Shown piece after piece: positions 32,271-38,854 of a DNA stretch of 59,428 nucleotides; position 1 is the first letter of the stretch; each line of letters starts with the position of its first letter. Below the pieces are notes generated by a model. The model had not been told where the DNA came from and made no database searches. It saw only the letters and a program-made list of their open reading frames with translations. This DNA is from a virus. The stretch covers positions 1 to 59,428 of IMG/VR virus record IMGVR_UViG_3300025127_000036; one strand, 5' to 3'. Made by a program: the position numbers and the translations under genes.

Positions 32271-32792
32271 ATGCCTCAAATTAAAAAAATTGAAAGATCT
32301 GAAAAAGATTTAACACCTAAGCAACGTATGTTTTGTGATATTCTCGTTGCAAATTGGGGTGAAATTACATATGCCGAGGCCTGTAAAAGGGCCAAATATG
32401 AGTGTGCTAATGAAAAAGATTATTCAGCTATAGCCTCAAGATTATTAAATAGAAGGTTAAATCCCCATATAGCAAAATATTTAGACAAAAAATATGAAGA
32501 AGAAGTTAATAAATTCTCAAAAGATAAACTTAAAAGATTTAAAAGATTAGATCATTTATCTAAAGAAGCTGAGAAGAGTAAACAATTTAATGTATCTGTA
32601 CAGGCTGAATATAGATCAGGCCAATTAGCGGGCTTGTATGTTGATAAGAGAGAAGTTAAAGTAAGTGGTTTAGAAGGAATGAGCCGTGTTGAACTTGAAA
32701 AAAAACTCAGTGAATTGTCAAAAAAAATTGATGGTTACAACGCCAAAACCATCGAAATCGAAGCCGAAGAGACAAAAGAGCTTCAAAAATAA
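32271..32792 (+). CDS. terS: Terminase small subunit
   Basis: A 173-aa protein. The N-terminal KDLTPKQRMFCDILVANWGE followed by ITYAEACKRAKYE is the helix-turn-helix DNA-recognition region of Terminase_2-type small subunits. Helical oligomerisation follows (YLDKKYEEEVNKFSKDKLKR), and the C-terminus is a coiled coil. It would bind the packaging site and load the large subunit. It lies 6.1 kb from terL, separated by the minus-strand island, which is unusual. Tandem 11-bp repeats lie just upstream. Confidence 0.75.
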   Translation: MPQIKKIERSEKDLTPKQRMFCDILVANWGEITYAEACKRAKYECANEKDYSAIASRLLNRRLNPHIAKYLDKKYEEEVNKFSKDKLKRFKRLDHLSKEAEKSKQFNVSVQAEYRSGQLAGLYVDKREVKVSGLEGMSRVELEKKLSELSKKIDGYNAKTIEIEAEETKELQK

Positions 32793-32866
32793 GACTTGGT
32801 CAGAATTTATATTTCTTTTTAATAAAAAACATAATTCTAATTTAAAAGTAAATACTGGAATAGTTA

Positions 32867-33163
32867 ATGTCAAAACGAAAAATAACGTTAAATAAAAGAG
32901 CTAAAACTGAAATAGAAAGATATCCCATGGTCTCCGTGGAGTGGTACGATATCGTATCAAATAGTTCATGGTCAAGTTTTCAAGAACTAAAAAAATCAAA
33001 ACTCGCAACATGCATTACAAAAGGCCATCTTTACAGTCAAGCAAAAGGAGTTACCAGAATTTTTGGAGATTATTCTTATTCTGAAAATGGCTTAGATATT
33101 GAAAGCATTGGAAACACAACTATAATACCTAATTCAGTAATTAAAGAAATAAAAAAAATTTAA
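32867..33163 (+). CDS. 98-aa conserved protein (SVEWYDIVSNSSW)
   Basis: MSKRKITLNKRAKTEIERYP precedes SVEWYDIVSNSSWSSFQELK, a motif I know from small phage proteins that begin 'xVxWxDxxSxxxW' and end in an IGNTTIIPNSVIKEI-type strand, as here. It is probably a compact beta-rich domain. Function unknown. The gene ends just before an intergenic GC-rich segment between convergent genes. Confidence 0.6.
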   Translation: MSKRKITLNKRAKTEIERYPMVSVEWYDIVSNSSWSSFQELKKSKLATCITKGHLYSQAKGVTRIFGDYSYSENGLDIESIGNTTIIPNSVIKEIKKI

Positions 33164-33164
33164 T

Positions 33165-33274
33165 GTGGCGGACACAAATTTGATTACACATTGCTTTTAA
33201 GGTAGTACATGACACAAAACCCTTTTCAGCGTGAACTTGCATAGACTTCTGGAGTAAAGCCTGAGGCCCGCCAC
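33165..33274. ncRNA. Structured element between convergent genes
   Basis: GTGGCGG (33165-33171) and CCGCCAC (33268-33274) can close a 110-nt element; GCC-TGA-GGC (33259-33267) gives a small inner hairpin. Its right part is much more G+C-rich than the surroundings. It lies exactly between two converging genes. It does not fold as a tRNA (no T-loop, no D-arm). It may be a bidirectional terminator or a small RNA. Confidence 0.25.
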
Positions 33275-33287
33275 TGCCCCAATTCAT

Positions 33288-33842
33288 TTAATTTAGTTTT
33301 TTTACTTTTAAACCTTGTTTTACAATATTATCCTCCCCAAAATTTTTGGATAACATTTTTCCTATTTGAGATATCATTTTTACCTCAGTATGTTTTGGAG
33401 TTTCCGACACCTTAAACTCTTTATGTTTCGTTAAAAGCATTGGATTAGTCCAATAATAAACACCCTCACCACCATATGTATCTTTTGGTTTTTTTACAGA
33501 TTTACATTCTGATATGTACCATTCATTATCTTTAAAAATATAAATGTACTCAATCATGAAATCACCCCGCATAGAATTAAAATACATCCATTCATCTCTA
33601 AATTTTTGTGGGCCATTATCTTCTTCGTTTCGATCTCTTCCATAAAAAAAACATTCATCCAAAGTATCTGCTAAATATGATGCACTACCTAAATTTACTA
33701 ACTCATTTACTTTATCATAGGTATTATAGAATTTATGCAAACATACCCCAACTCCCTCAGGATACCCATCACTATGAACATATATTACTTTTAATTTATT
33801 TGTTGCGGGATCAATTATTGCAACATTACTTCTTGTAGACAT
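33288..33842 (-). CDS. Conserved MSTRSNVAII phage protein
   Basis: A 184-aa protein. The ATG at 33842 is 6 nt after AGGAGG; the in-frame extension to 33857 ignores this site. MSTRSNVAIID, then VIYVHSDGYPEGVGVCLHKF and KVNELVNLGSASYLADTL form the hallmark of a widespread phage family of unknown function (STRS-x-(I/V) start, IYxHxDGYPE box). The second half has a beta-rich Tyr/Trp segment (YIYIFKDNEWYIS). It is the last gene of the minus-strand island. Confidence 0.75.
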   Translation of the reverse strand: MSTRSNVAIIDPATNKLKVIYVHSDGYPEGVGVCLHKFYNTYDKVNELVNLGSASYLADTLDECFFYGRDRNEEDNGPQKFRDEWMYFNSMRGDFMIEYIYIFKDNEWYISECKSVKKPKDTYGGEGVYYWTNPMLLTKHKEFKVSETPKHTEVKMISQIGKMLSKNFGEDNIVKQGLKVKKLN

Positions 33843-33859
33843 CTTTTCCTCCTGCATTG

Positions 33860-34045
33860 TTATTTGACTTCATTTTTTAAGTGTAACGGTGTTTCACAAA
33901 TATAAAAAAACACGTCTCCCTTATCTTCGATCACTTTAAATGCTGATCTTTTCTCTTCCGCAATATCTTTTGTTTTATATTGCCCCGCAATACTGAAAAC
34001 GCTTTCATTATTTGCGAAAGTCTTTTCTCTTATTATTAAAAACAT
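33860..34045 (-). CDS. 61-aa island protein
   Basis: MFLIIREKTFANNESVFSIA, then KTKDIAEEKRSAFKVIEDKG: a small alpha/beta domain (strand, strand, helix, strand). AGGAGG is close to the ATG. It belongs to the chain of small minus-strand genes spaced 2-60 nt apart. Function unknown; the fold resembles small inhibitor proteins only in the broadest sense. Confidence 0.55.
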   Translation of the reverse strand: MFLIIREKTFANNESVFSIAGQYKTKDIAEEKRSAFKVIEDKGDVFFYICETPLHLKNEVK

Positions 34046-34047
34046 AT

Positions 34048-34236
34048 TTACCTCCTTTCTTTTAAATTAAAATTTATTGTTACTGTTTCATCATTCGAGT
34101 TGTCATCCTTAGTGTCATAAATAATTGGACACTTTTTTAACCACTCCTCAAATAATTTTTTTGTTTTATCTTTATATCCTTTTGCTTTATTTTTTGATTG
34201 AACATGATCTATTCCATGTCTTGTCTGATCATTCAT
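34048..34236 (-). CDS. 62-aa island protein
   Basis: MNDQTRHGIDHVQSKNKAKG is hydrophilic; a helix (TKKLFEEWLKKCPI) and an acidic, Asp/Asn-rich segment with a closing VTINFNLKERR strand follow. It overlaps the upstream gene by 8 nt. No known family. Confidence 0.5.
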   Translation of the reverse strand: MNDQTRHGIDHVQSKNKAKGYKDKTKKLFEEWLKKCPIIYDTKDDNSNDETVTINFNLKERR

Positions 34237-34516
34237 AATGGCCCTCTATAATTTCAAAAGTTATTGGTTTTACCTTTGACCAACCATCAACTTGATCAAA
34301 ATCATGAATAAAATCTAAAACATCACTTTCATTTTTGTAATCAACTTCATATTTTTTTTCATTAACTGTTAAAATAATATCTCCACCATCAACTTCAGTA
34401 TAAGCCTCATCAACTTTAAAAGTTCTTTTTAGAGCTTGAGATATTGCACAAGTATTACATTGTCCAGGTTCACCGTCTTTTATATCTTCTTCAGTTACAT
34501 TGATTGTATATTTCAT
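34229..34516 (-). CDS. 95-aa island protein with C-N-T-C motif
   Basis: Start chosen at ATG 34516, about 10 nt after GGAGG. MKYTINVTEEDIKDGEPGQC, then NTCAISQALKRTF: the C-x2-C followed by a helix recalls small proteins that begin with a beta strand and the GExxxCxxCPxALA pattern found in phages. The C-terminus has DFDQVDGWSKVKPITFEI. Possible metal site; function unknown. Confidence 0.55.
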   Translation of the reverse strand: MKYTINVTEEDIKDGEPGQCNTCAISQALKRTFKVDEAYTEVDGGDIILTVNEKKYEVDYKNESDVLDFIHDFDQVDGWSKVKPITFEIIEGHYE

Positions 34517-34548
34517 TTTCTCTTTTCCTCCCATAAGATATCATAAGA

Positions 34549-34776
34549 TTATTTATTTGCAAGAACTTTTATACCATCATATTCAAGATTATCTAAAATA
34601 TTCAGGGCCTCTGCTATGCCTCTAGCTAATTCTTTTGTCTCGCAATAGCATAAAACCTTTATGGCCCCGTTTTGATCATCAAATTTTACTGCATTATCTT
34701 CAGCAAAATTTAAACCCTCAAAACAATCTTTTTTTATCATGTCTCGGGTTACATAATTATATTTTTTACTTTTCAT
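34549..34776 (-). CDS. 75-aa island protein
   Basis: MKSKKYNYVTRDMIKKDCFE, then VLCYCETKELARGIAEALNI: an alpha/beta arrangement ending in a hydrophobic strand (DGIKVLANK). The gene overlaps its upstream neighbour by 4 nt (ATGA-like), which supports translation. Unknown family. Confidence 0.55.
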   Translation of the reverse strand: MKSKKYNYVTRDMIKKDCFEGLNFAEDNAVKFDDQNGAIKVLCYCETKELARGIAEALNILDNLEYDGIKVLANK

Positions 34777-35072
34777 ATTTCTAAACCCTCCCTAATTATT
34801 TTTGATATTTTTTTAAATTCATCTGCGGGGTCGTGTTCAACTTCATTCCATTGTTTTGCATTGGTATCGCAAATATTTAGAATTGTTTTTAATTTTTCCT
34901 TGTATGGATTTTCTAGAATGAAAGCATGATCCCTATCTACATCTTTTGCCAAATCTTCGTCATAACTTATAATTAAACCCGTACTCTCACACTCTTGTAT
35001 TATGCAATCTTGTAATTCATCTGCATTTATTCCATCATCATAAGCATAATAATTTTTTTTTAAGTTACTCAT
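34773..35072 (-). CDS. 99-aa acidic island protein
   Basis: MSNLKKNYYAYDDGINADEL is followed by LQDCIIQECESTGLIISYDE and a C-terminal helix (NEVEHDPADEFKKISKII). It is strongly acidic, a property shared with phage DNA-mimic inhibitors, but that idea is only compositional. GGGAAAAAA precedes the ATG. Unknown family. Confidence 0.55.
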   Translation of the reverse strand: MSNLKKNYYAYDDGINADELQDCIIQECESTGLIISYDEDLAKDVDRDHAFILENPYKEKLKTILNICDTNAKQWNEVEHDPADEFKKISKIIREGLEI

Positions 35073-35082
35073 TTTTTTCCCT

Positions 35083-35232
35083 TCAGTTTATCTCTTCTGT
35101 TGTCGCTGTCACATATTCCTGTAAATTCATTTTACAATCTACAAGAGCTTCTACTTCAGCTTCATCTTCATTTTCAGCCTCAATTATATTTTCATATCCT
35201 AACTCTTCTATATTAACTTTAAACTTCTTCAT
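35083..35232 (-). CDS. 49-aa acidic island protein
   Basis: MKKFKVNIEELGYENIIEAE, then acidic residues rich in Glu/Ala (NEDEAEVEALVDC) and an amphipathic end. It starts 14 nt inside the upstream gene and is preceded by GGAG. The beta-strand start plus 'ENIIEAENEDEA' helix is a known arrangement in small phage proteins (ENEDEA box). Function unknown. Confidence 0.55.
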   Translation of the reverse strand: MKKFKVNIEELGYENIIEAENEDEAEVEALVDCKMNLQEYVTATTEEIN

Positions 35233-35407
35233 TCTTGTTTTCTCCTCTGTTTTTGTTAAATGATTTTGTTAAGTGAAATTGTTTAAATTGTTCTCTAGCC
35301 TTTTCTTTTGTCATTAAAAAACCCTTGTAGCCTATTACAGCTACAAGGATTATAAACAAAACAACAAACCCAATTATTCCAAAAAATATTTCAATTAATT
35401 CTGACAT
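35219..35407 (-). CDS. 62-aa membrane protein of the island
   Basis: One strongly hydrophobic segment near the N-terminus (IFFGIIGFVVLFIILVAVIG), then a basic cytoplasmic tail (KEKAREQFKQFHLTKSFNKN). It overlaps the upstream gene by 13 nt and the downstream one by 14 nt. A single-span membrane protein in an early-type gene island could be a superinfection-exclusion factor; this is inference only. Confidence 0.6.
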   Translation of the reverse strand: MSELIEIFFGIIGFVVLFIILVAVIGYKGFLMTKEKAREQFKQFHLTKSFNKNRGENKNEEV

Positions 35408-35796
35408 TCAAAAACTCCAATTGTTAATTGAAACTGGCCTTCTGAAATAATTCCAAAACCTAATGATGGTCTGTTATTTAATAACTTAGCCATTAAACTA
35501 ATTAATTGTTCAACAGTAAGAGCGGGCTCATTTGGTAGTCCCAATCCGCTACTATCGACAAATAAACCACCTTTATTTAATATTTTATGTGAGTAAGGTA
35601 ATTCCCAACTCATTACATATTTTTTTATATTAAGCCTTTTCCAACCTTTGGGAATATAGTTTCCTAAATTTACTATCTCCCCTAAGTTTTTCACACTCAA
35701 GTTTTGGCCCTCAAAAGTTGTAGGTTTCATTCCATGTCTTTTTGCTTTGTTGCCCGCCTGCTTATTGAGAGCAACAATTGTTTCTATGTCCATCAT
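35395..35796 (-). CDS. 133-aa island protein
   Basis: Starts with ATGATG 8 nt after GAGGAGG. MMDIETIVALNKQAGNKAKR, then PKGWKRLNIKKYVMSWELPY and a conserved-looking C-terminal half (SLGFGIISEGQFQLTIGVFE). It has mixed alpha/beta character. Unknown family; no catalytic motif. Confidence 0.55.
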   Translation of the reverse strand: MMDIETIVALNKQAGNKAKRHGMKPTTFEGQNLSVKNLGEIVNLGNYIPKGWKRLNIKKYVMSWELPYSHKILNKGGLFVDSSGLGLPNEPALTVEQLISLMAKLLNNRPSLGFGIISEGQFQLTIGVFECQN

Positions 35797-35799
35797 TGT

Positions 35800-36033
35800 C
35801 TATTCCTCCTCATTTATTTGATTTACTTTGTCCCAATCTATATGACCCCTATTATAAGTAACGGGCCTTCCATAACCATCAACTATTGAGACAGTTCCAT
35901 TTTTTTTATCTTGTAAGATTATTTTTAATTCTAAAAATTCATTAACCCATCTTCCAATTGATCCTTCTAACTGAAGCCATTGGCCTGTGTTAAAGTATTT
36001 TAAAGCTTGTTTACATTCTTGATCTGCTATCAT
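35800..36033 (-). CDS. 77-aa island protein
   Basis: MIADQECKQALKYFNTGQWL, then GSIGRWVNEFLELKIILQDK and a beta end (TVSIVDGYGRPVTYNRGHID). It has AGGAG upstream. It is probably a small beta-rich domain. Unknown family. Confidence 0.5.
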   Translation of the reverse strand: MIADQECKQALKYFNTGQWLQLEGSIGRWVNEFLELKIILQDKKNGTVSIVDGYGRPVTYNRGHIDWDKVNQINEEE

Positions 36034-36051
36034 CTTTTCTCCTATTTTTTA

Positions 36052-36342
36052 TTATCTTGGATCTTCCCATTCATAGCCATCAAAAATTTTAACCAGTGGT
36101 GATCCACTCATATCAAAATCTTTTTTGTGTCCATATTTGAAAAATATTTTATGAGCTAATTTTGCTAAATGCTTTCTAACTCTTAACATTTTTCCTAATG
36201 TGTACTCATCACCGATTTGCTCTAACTCTGTTCTTACATGTTTGTTTTCAGTGTCCAGAGCTTCTGCAATAGCATTCATTAAAATCTCTCTAGCCATCTG
36301 CCCCTCTGTGTAACCTTCAAACTTTTTTTGTTCGTATCTCAT
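36052..36342 (-). CDS. 96-aa helical island protein
   Basis: I chose ATG 36342, 5 nt after GGAGG; an extension to 36354 would bury that site. MRYEQKKFEGYTEGQMAREI, then LMNAIAEALDTENKHVRTEL and KMLRVRKHLAKLAHKIFFKY. Highly helical and slightly basic. First gene after the repeat-containing gap at 36355-36445. Unknown family. Confidence 0.5.
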   Translation of the reverse strand: MRYEQKKFEGYTEGQMAREILMNAIAEALDTENKHVRTELEQIGDEYTLGKMLRVRKHLAKLAHKIFFKYGHKKDFDMSGSPLVKIFDGYEWEDPR

Positions 36343-36377
36343 TTTTTCCTCCATTATGTTTTTTCATTTATTCTCCT

Positions 36378-36425
36378 ATCATATCCCATGTAAATAAGAT
36401 ATACAATGGTCAAAAGTGTCGCACC
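36378..36425 (-). promoter_or_regulatory. Regulatory gap with GTCAAAAGTGTCGCACC repeat
   Basis: The 17-nt string at 36409-36425 is repeated exactly at 38188-38204 in the same orientation. On the minus strand it reads GGTGCGACACTTTTGAC and ends in a -35-like TTGAC. Nearby TATC-A-TAT...ATA-A-GATA (36377-36401) forms a small hairpin with CCCAT in its loop. At the other copy a -10 lies 17 nt away; here none is at the right distance. Confidence 0.5.
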
Positions 36426-36445
36426 TTATTTAGAATTATTCTAAA

Positions 36446-36643
36446 CTAGTCTTCCGAAAAATCACGCCATCCCGCTCTTCTGCCTTTATTGTCTTTTACA
36501 AGTTTATCTATTGTGGCCCAAATTTTATTCCAGTCTCCTTTGCTCGCGACCCATTCCGCGAGCGTTGAATTACATGAGCCGTGAGTAACTTTAATTATGC
36601 CTTTAGATTTTTTTATATTTATTTCTGCTGAGCCGTATTCCAT
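36446..36643 (-). CDS. 65-aa island protein
   Basis: Started at ATG 36643, 4 nt after AAGGGGG. MEYGSAEINIKKSKGIIKVT, then SCNSTLAEWVASKGDWNKIW and KLVKDNKGRRAGWRDFSED. A compact alpha/beta fold with several Trp. It overlaps the upstream gene by 25 nt. Its 3' end is followed by the regulatory gap at 36378. Unknown family. Confidence 0.55.
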   Translation of the reverse strand: MEYGSAEINIKKSKGIIKVTHGSCNSTLAEWVASKGDWNKIWATIDKLVKDNKGRRAGWRDFSED

Positions 36644-36822
36644 TTTTCCCCCTTTTCTAATGTTTGATATTCTAGCCATCCGTTGCCCTCACTTACACCC
36701 TCTAAAAATGCATTTAATTCATCATCCGTTTTAAAAGTGTATGTTTTGTCTGTGTAACCTTTAATTGGTTTTTCTGTTTTTCTTACTGCCTCAGTGCCCC
36801 AAATAATCCTAATTTTTTTCAT
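36619..36822 (-). CDS. 67-aa island protein
   Basis: MKKIRIIWGTEAVRKTEKPI, then KTYTFKTDDELNAFLEGVSE and WLEYQTLEKGEKWN. A strand-loop-strand-helix-strand order, as in small ubiquitin-like or ferredoxin-like domains. It overlaps the upstream gene by 4 nt. I recall similar short proteins (TFxTxxELNAFLxGVxExxGW) in phages, with unknown function. Confidence 0.6.
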   Translation of the reverse strand: MKKIRIIWGTEAVRKTEKPIKGYTDKTYTFKTDDELNAFLEGVSEGNGWLEYQTLEKGEKWNTAQQK

Positions 36823-37046
36823 CCTTGACCCCCATATTTTAATGTTTCAAGTTTATCAATCACCTTATCAAATTCTTCACAACTACAAGTTGTATCCTCC
36901 TCAGTCTCTGGTTCGCCTTTTGCCTGCCATTCGCTATGCTTGCATACATGGAAATCAGCGTCTCTGAGATCTCTTATATCTTGCATTATATCTTCGATAA
37001 CGTCATCATGAAGTTGATCTGCTTTATCTAAAATGTCTAAATGCAT
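36819..37046 (-). CDS. 75-aa acidic protein with Cys/His cluster
   Basis: MHLDILDKADQLHDDVIEDI is a long acidic helix; CKHSEW (C and H) and TTCSCEEFD provide three Cys and one His that could bind zinc. Its stop overlaps the next gene by 4 nt. A small acidic zinc-binding protein; function unknown. Confidence 0.55.
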   Translation of the reverse strand: MHLDILDKADQLHDDVIEDIMQDIRDLRDADFHVCKHSEWQAKGEPETEEDTTCSCEEFDKVIDKLETLKYGGQG

Positions 37047-37523
37047 TTAATTACCCTCCAATCCAAATTGTTCAGCGTTGTTTATTCTTTTTGTCTTTTC
37101 TTCGAGACTTAGGCTGTCCCAATCCTCAGGAAACGTACAACCCGCAATTTCAAAAAATCTTTTTTTCTGCTCTATTGATTTTTCATCCCCTGTTGATAGT
37201 AACCCAAAAAGTTTTGAAACCATGGCGGTCGTTTTTATTACATCGTTTTTTGGTTTATCTGGATTTATGCCCTGAGCTTTTTTTAATTCATCTTCAAATA
37301 TAGAGTTTTTAATTCTATACTCTTTTCTGGCATAACCATTAAAGTCTTCGATCCAATTAAGATGTTTTGCTGTTGTTACCGACCAAACATTTTGACTAAT
37401 ATAAAATCTGTGTTGATCATCAACAAACGCTACTGGTGTTGAATAAGAATAAAATACTCTTATTCCGTCTTCATCTTTATAATAAAGATTTTTAGTTGAT
37501 CTTAGATATATTTTTTTACTCAT
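37047..37523 (-). CDS. 158-aa island protein with YSYSTPVAF and TTAKHLNW
   Basis: VFYSYSTPVAFVDDQHRFY and NVWSVTTAKHLNWIEDF form a phage protein pattern I have seen annotated as a DUF (perhaps DUF8033; uncertain). The C-terminal half is helical (KNDVIKTTAMVSKLFGLLST). It is preceded by AAGGAG and a strong 42-bp hairpin. It is one of the two largest proteins of the island and probably a conserved component. Confidence 0.65.
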   Translation of the reverse strand: MSKKIYLRSTKNLYYKDEDGIRVFYSYSTPVAFVDDQHRFYISQNVWSVTTAKHLNWIEDFNGYARKEYRIKNSIFEDELKKAQGINPDKPKNDVIKTTAMVSKLFGLLSTGDEKSIEQKKRFFEIAGCTFPEDWDSLSLEEKTKRINNAEQFGLEGN

Positions 37524-37542
37524 TTTTTTCTCCTTTTGTTTA

Positions 37543-37584
37543 ACCCCTTAATCTTATCATATCCCATCAATAAGATCAAGGGGT
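37543..37584 (-). promoter_or_regulatory. 14-bp hairpin with ATATCCCAT loop
   Basis: ACCCCTT-A-ATCTTAT (37543-37557) pairs with ATAAGAT-C-AAGGGGT (37570-37584), leaving one mismatch and a 12-nt loop CATATCCCATCA. It sits between two island genes. The loop motif ATATCCCAT recurs at 29477, 36382 and, inverted, near 38168. It may be a terminator for the 37592 gene or a control element in the leader of the 37523 gene. Confidence 0.6.
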
Positions 37585-37591
37585 AATTTAT

Positions 37592-37795
37592 TTATTTTTT
37601 ATTTTCTATTTCACGCTCTTTTAGTTTATCTGCGATAAAAGACCTGACACTATTTGAAATTGCGGTCTGGTGTTTACCTCGATCACGTTTTGACATTTTT
37701 AATTGAAAATGTTTCTGTTCATCTCTCAGGCCCGTTGCTTGATCAAATTTATAGATCAAGTATCTAGCCTCTTGTCTCTGTTTAAATGTACTCAT
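37592..37795 (-). CDS. 67-aa basic island protein
   Basis: Start chosen at ATG 37795 after AAAAGGA. MSTFKQRQEARYLIYKFDQA, then KMSKRDRGKHQTAISNSVRS and a basic helical end. The Lys/Arg content and helix pattern fit a small DNA- or RNA-binding protein. It is followed by the strong hairpin at 37543. Unknown family. Confidence 0.5.
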   Translation of the reverse strand: MSTFKQRQEARYLIYKFDQATGLRDEQKHFQLKMSKRDRGKHQTAISNSVRSFIADKLKEREIENKK

Positions 37796-37875
37796 TTTTT
37801 TGTCCTTTTGTTTTGGCATCTCATCAGTATGCGACCGCCACTCGCATAGACGGGGCAATGCCCCGTTTCGATAGA

Positions 37876-38121
37876 TTAATTAAAATGTAATTCACCGCTT
37901 TCATTAACTCTAAGATTATTTTCCATTTCAGTTAAAAATTCGTCAAAATAACCTTGACCCGCGCCACTCTCTGCTTGTCTTTTATATCTATAATTAAACC
38001 ATGATAACAATTCATCTTTTGTTGATTTGAAATAATCTTCTGCAAAACCGTTGTAAATATAAATTGATTTAGCTGATTTTATTTTTTTGTTTATCGCTGT
38101 TCTTCTCTGTGCATTTGTCAT
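37876..38121 (-). CDS. 81-aa island protein (first of the unit)
   Basis: Start chosen at ATG 38121 after AAAGGA; upstream in-frame ATGs at 38148 and 38184 have no ribosome site and run through the promoter. MTNAQRRTAINKKIKSAKSI, then YIYNGFAEDYFKSTKDELLS and YFDEFLTEMENNLR. It is the promoter-proximal gene of the minus-strand island and may be expressed first. Unknown family. Confidence 0.5.
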   Translation of the reverse strand: MTNAQRRTAINKKIKSAKSIYIYNGFAEDYFKSTKDELLSWFNYRYKRQAESGAGQGYFDEFLTEMENNLRVNESGELHFN

Positions 38122-38163
38122 TTTTTTATCCTTTGTTGTTTTGTTCATATAATATCTATATAA

Positions 38164-38204
38164 GATATAATGGGATATAATCATATAGTCAAAAGTGTCG
38201 CACC
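38164..38204 (-). promoter_or_regulatory. Promoter of the minus-strand island
   Basis: On the minus strand TTGACT (38192-38187), 17 nt, TATATC (38169-38164). The -35 lies at the end of the 17-nt GGTGCGACACTTTTGAC element shared with 36409-36425. The start site would fall near 38157, 36 nt before the ATG at 38121. The repeated upstream part suggests a common activator or repressor site. Confidence 0.55.
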
Positions 38205-38231
38205 CATAAATTAATTACACGTATAAGTTGT

Positions 38232-38247
38232 GTTGTAAATTTGCAAC
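38232..38247. promoter_or_regulatory. 16-bp near-palindrome in the divergent region
   Basis: GTTGTAAATTTGCAAC is symmetric apart from one G:T-type position. It lies between the minus-strand promoter and the + strand nuclease gene, with further GTTGT strings around it. It may be an operator for either direction. Confidence 0.4.
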
Positions 38248-38266
38248 ATGTGTTGTAGTTTTGTTC

Positions 38267-38686
38267 ATGTCACAACCTGAGGCCCAACTTTGGAAACAAG
38301 TAAAAGAAGCTTTACAACATCAAAATTATTTTTTAACCAGAATTGAAACGTTGACGGTTTCAGGTGTTCCAGATGTATTTGGTTGTTACCGTGGACAATC
38401 TTTTTGGTTAGAATTAAAATCAAATCAGGTCAATTATCCAACGTTGAATAAACATCAAATTGTCTGGATTAACAAAGCAATTAAACATGGATTAAATGTA
38501 TTGATCTTGCATAGAGCCCAAAAGCAAAAGACGCTCAAAATCTACAGACCATTAACTTTTTTTACTGATCCGCGATCCCTTATCCCTGTTTTTATTTGCA
38601 AAATTCCTGTGCGATGGCCGTTATTCGTTGACCATTTTACGCGGGCCGTGTTGACTGATTTAAAAAACTTAAACGCGGATCAGTGA
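38267..38686 (+). CDS. VRR-NUC-type nuclease
   Basis: A 139-aa protein starting at ATG 38267 (an extension to TTG 38228 crosses the palindrome and has no support). SGVPDVFGCYRGQSFWLELK, then LNKHQIVWINKAIKHGLNVL is the VRR-NUC pattern: catalytic D in PDV, E-x-K in ELK, and a Q in the helix. Phage VRR nucleases may act as junction resolvases or restrict host DNA. It lies 168 bp upstream of terL, so debranching before packaging is plausible, as with T7 gp3. Confidence 0.75.
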   Translation: MSQPEAQLWKQVKEALQHQNYFLTRIETLTVSGVPDVFGCYRGQSFWLELKSNQVNYPTLNKHQIVWINKAIKHGLNVLILHRAQKQKTLKIYRPLTFFTDPRSLIPVFICKIPVRWPLFVDHFTRAVLTDLKNLNADQ

Positions 38687-38711
38687 CCGTTGACCGTTGA
38701 CCGTTGACCGC
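38684..38711 (+). repeat. Four tandem TGACCGT repeats
   Basis: TGACCGT occurs three times followed by TGACCGC (38684-38711), a 7-bp period starting inside the stop region of the VRR nuclease gene. CGTTGACC also occurs near 38627. Each unit joined to the next makes TTGACC, a -35-like hexamer. It lies about 145 bp upstream of terL. Possible regulator site, recombination hot spot or simple slippage product. Confidence 0.65.
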
Positions 38712-38731
38712 TTACAAGGCTCAATCGAAAC

Positions 38732-38854
38732 ATGAAACCAGATCCGTTAAAATTAAAAAAAACACCACCGCGCGCGAAAAATGTATCTTACAGCGCGACA
38801 CTTGTGGCAAGTTGCATAGACGTATATAAGGTTCAAATGAAACGGATTTCTTAA
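38732..38854 (+). CDS. Possible 40-aa basic protein before terL
   Basis: MKPDPLKLKKTPPRAKNVSY, then SATLVASCIDVYKVQMKRIS; its stop directly precedes the terL ATG. No ribosome site is visible. The exact junction with terL supports translational coupling, but the coding evidence is otherwise weak. Confidence 0.35.
   Translation: MKPDPLKLKKTPPRAKNVSYSATLVASCIDVYKVQMKRIS

Noticed and set aside
32686-32895. Additional gene downstream of terS (KTWSEFIFLFNKKHN)
   Set aside because: The second half looks protein-like, but the frame begins inside terS without a ribosome site; the coding signal is too weak to claim.
33165-33274. tRNA or tmRNA gene suggested by the GTGGCGG/CCGCCAC arms
   Set aside because: There is no T-loop or D-arm and the length and inner pairing do not fit a tRNA or tmRNA.
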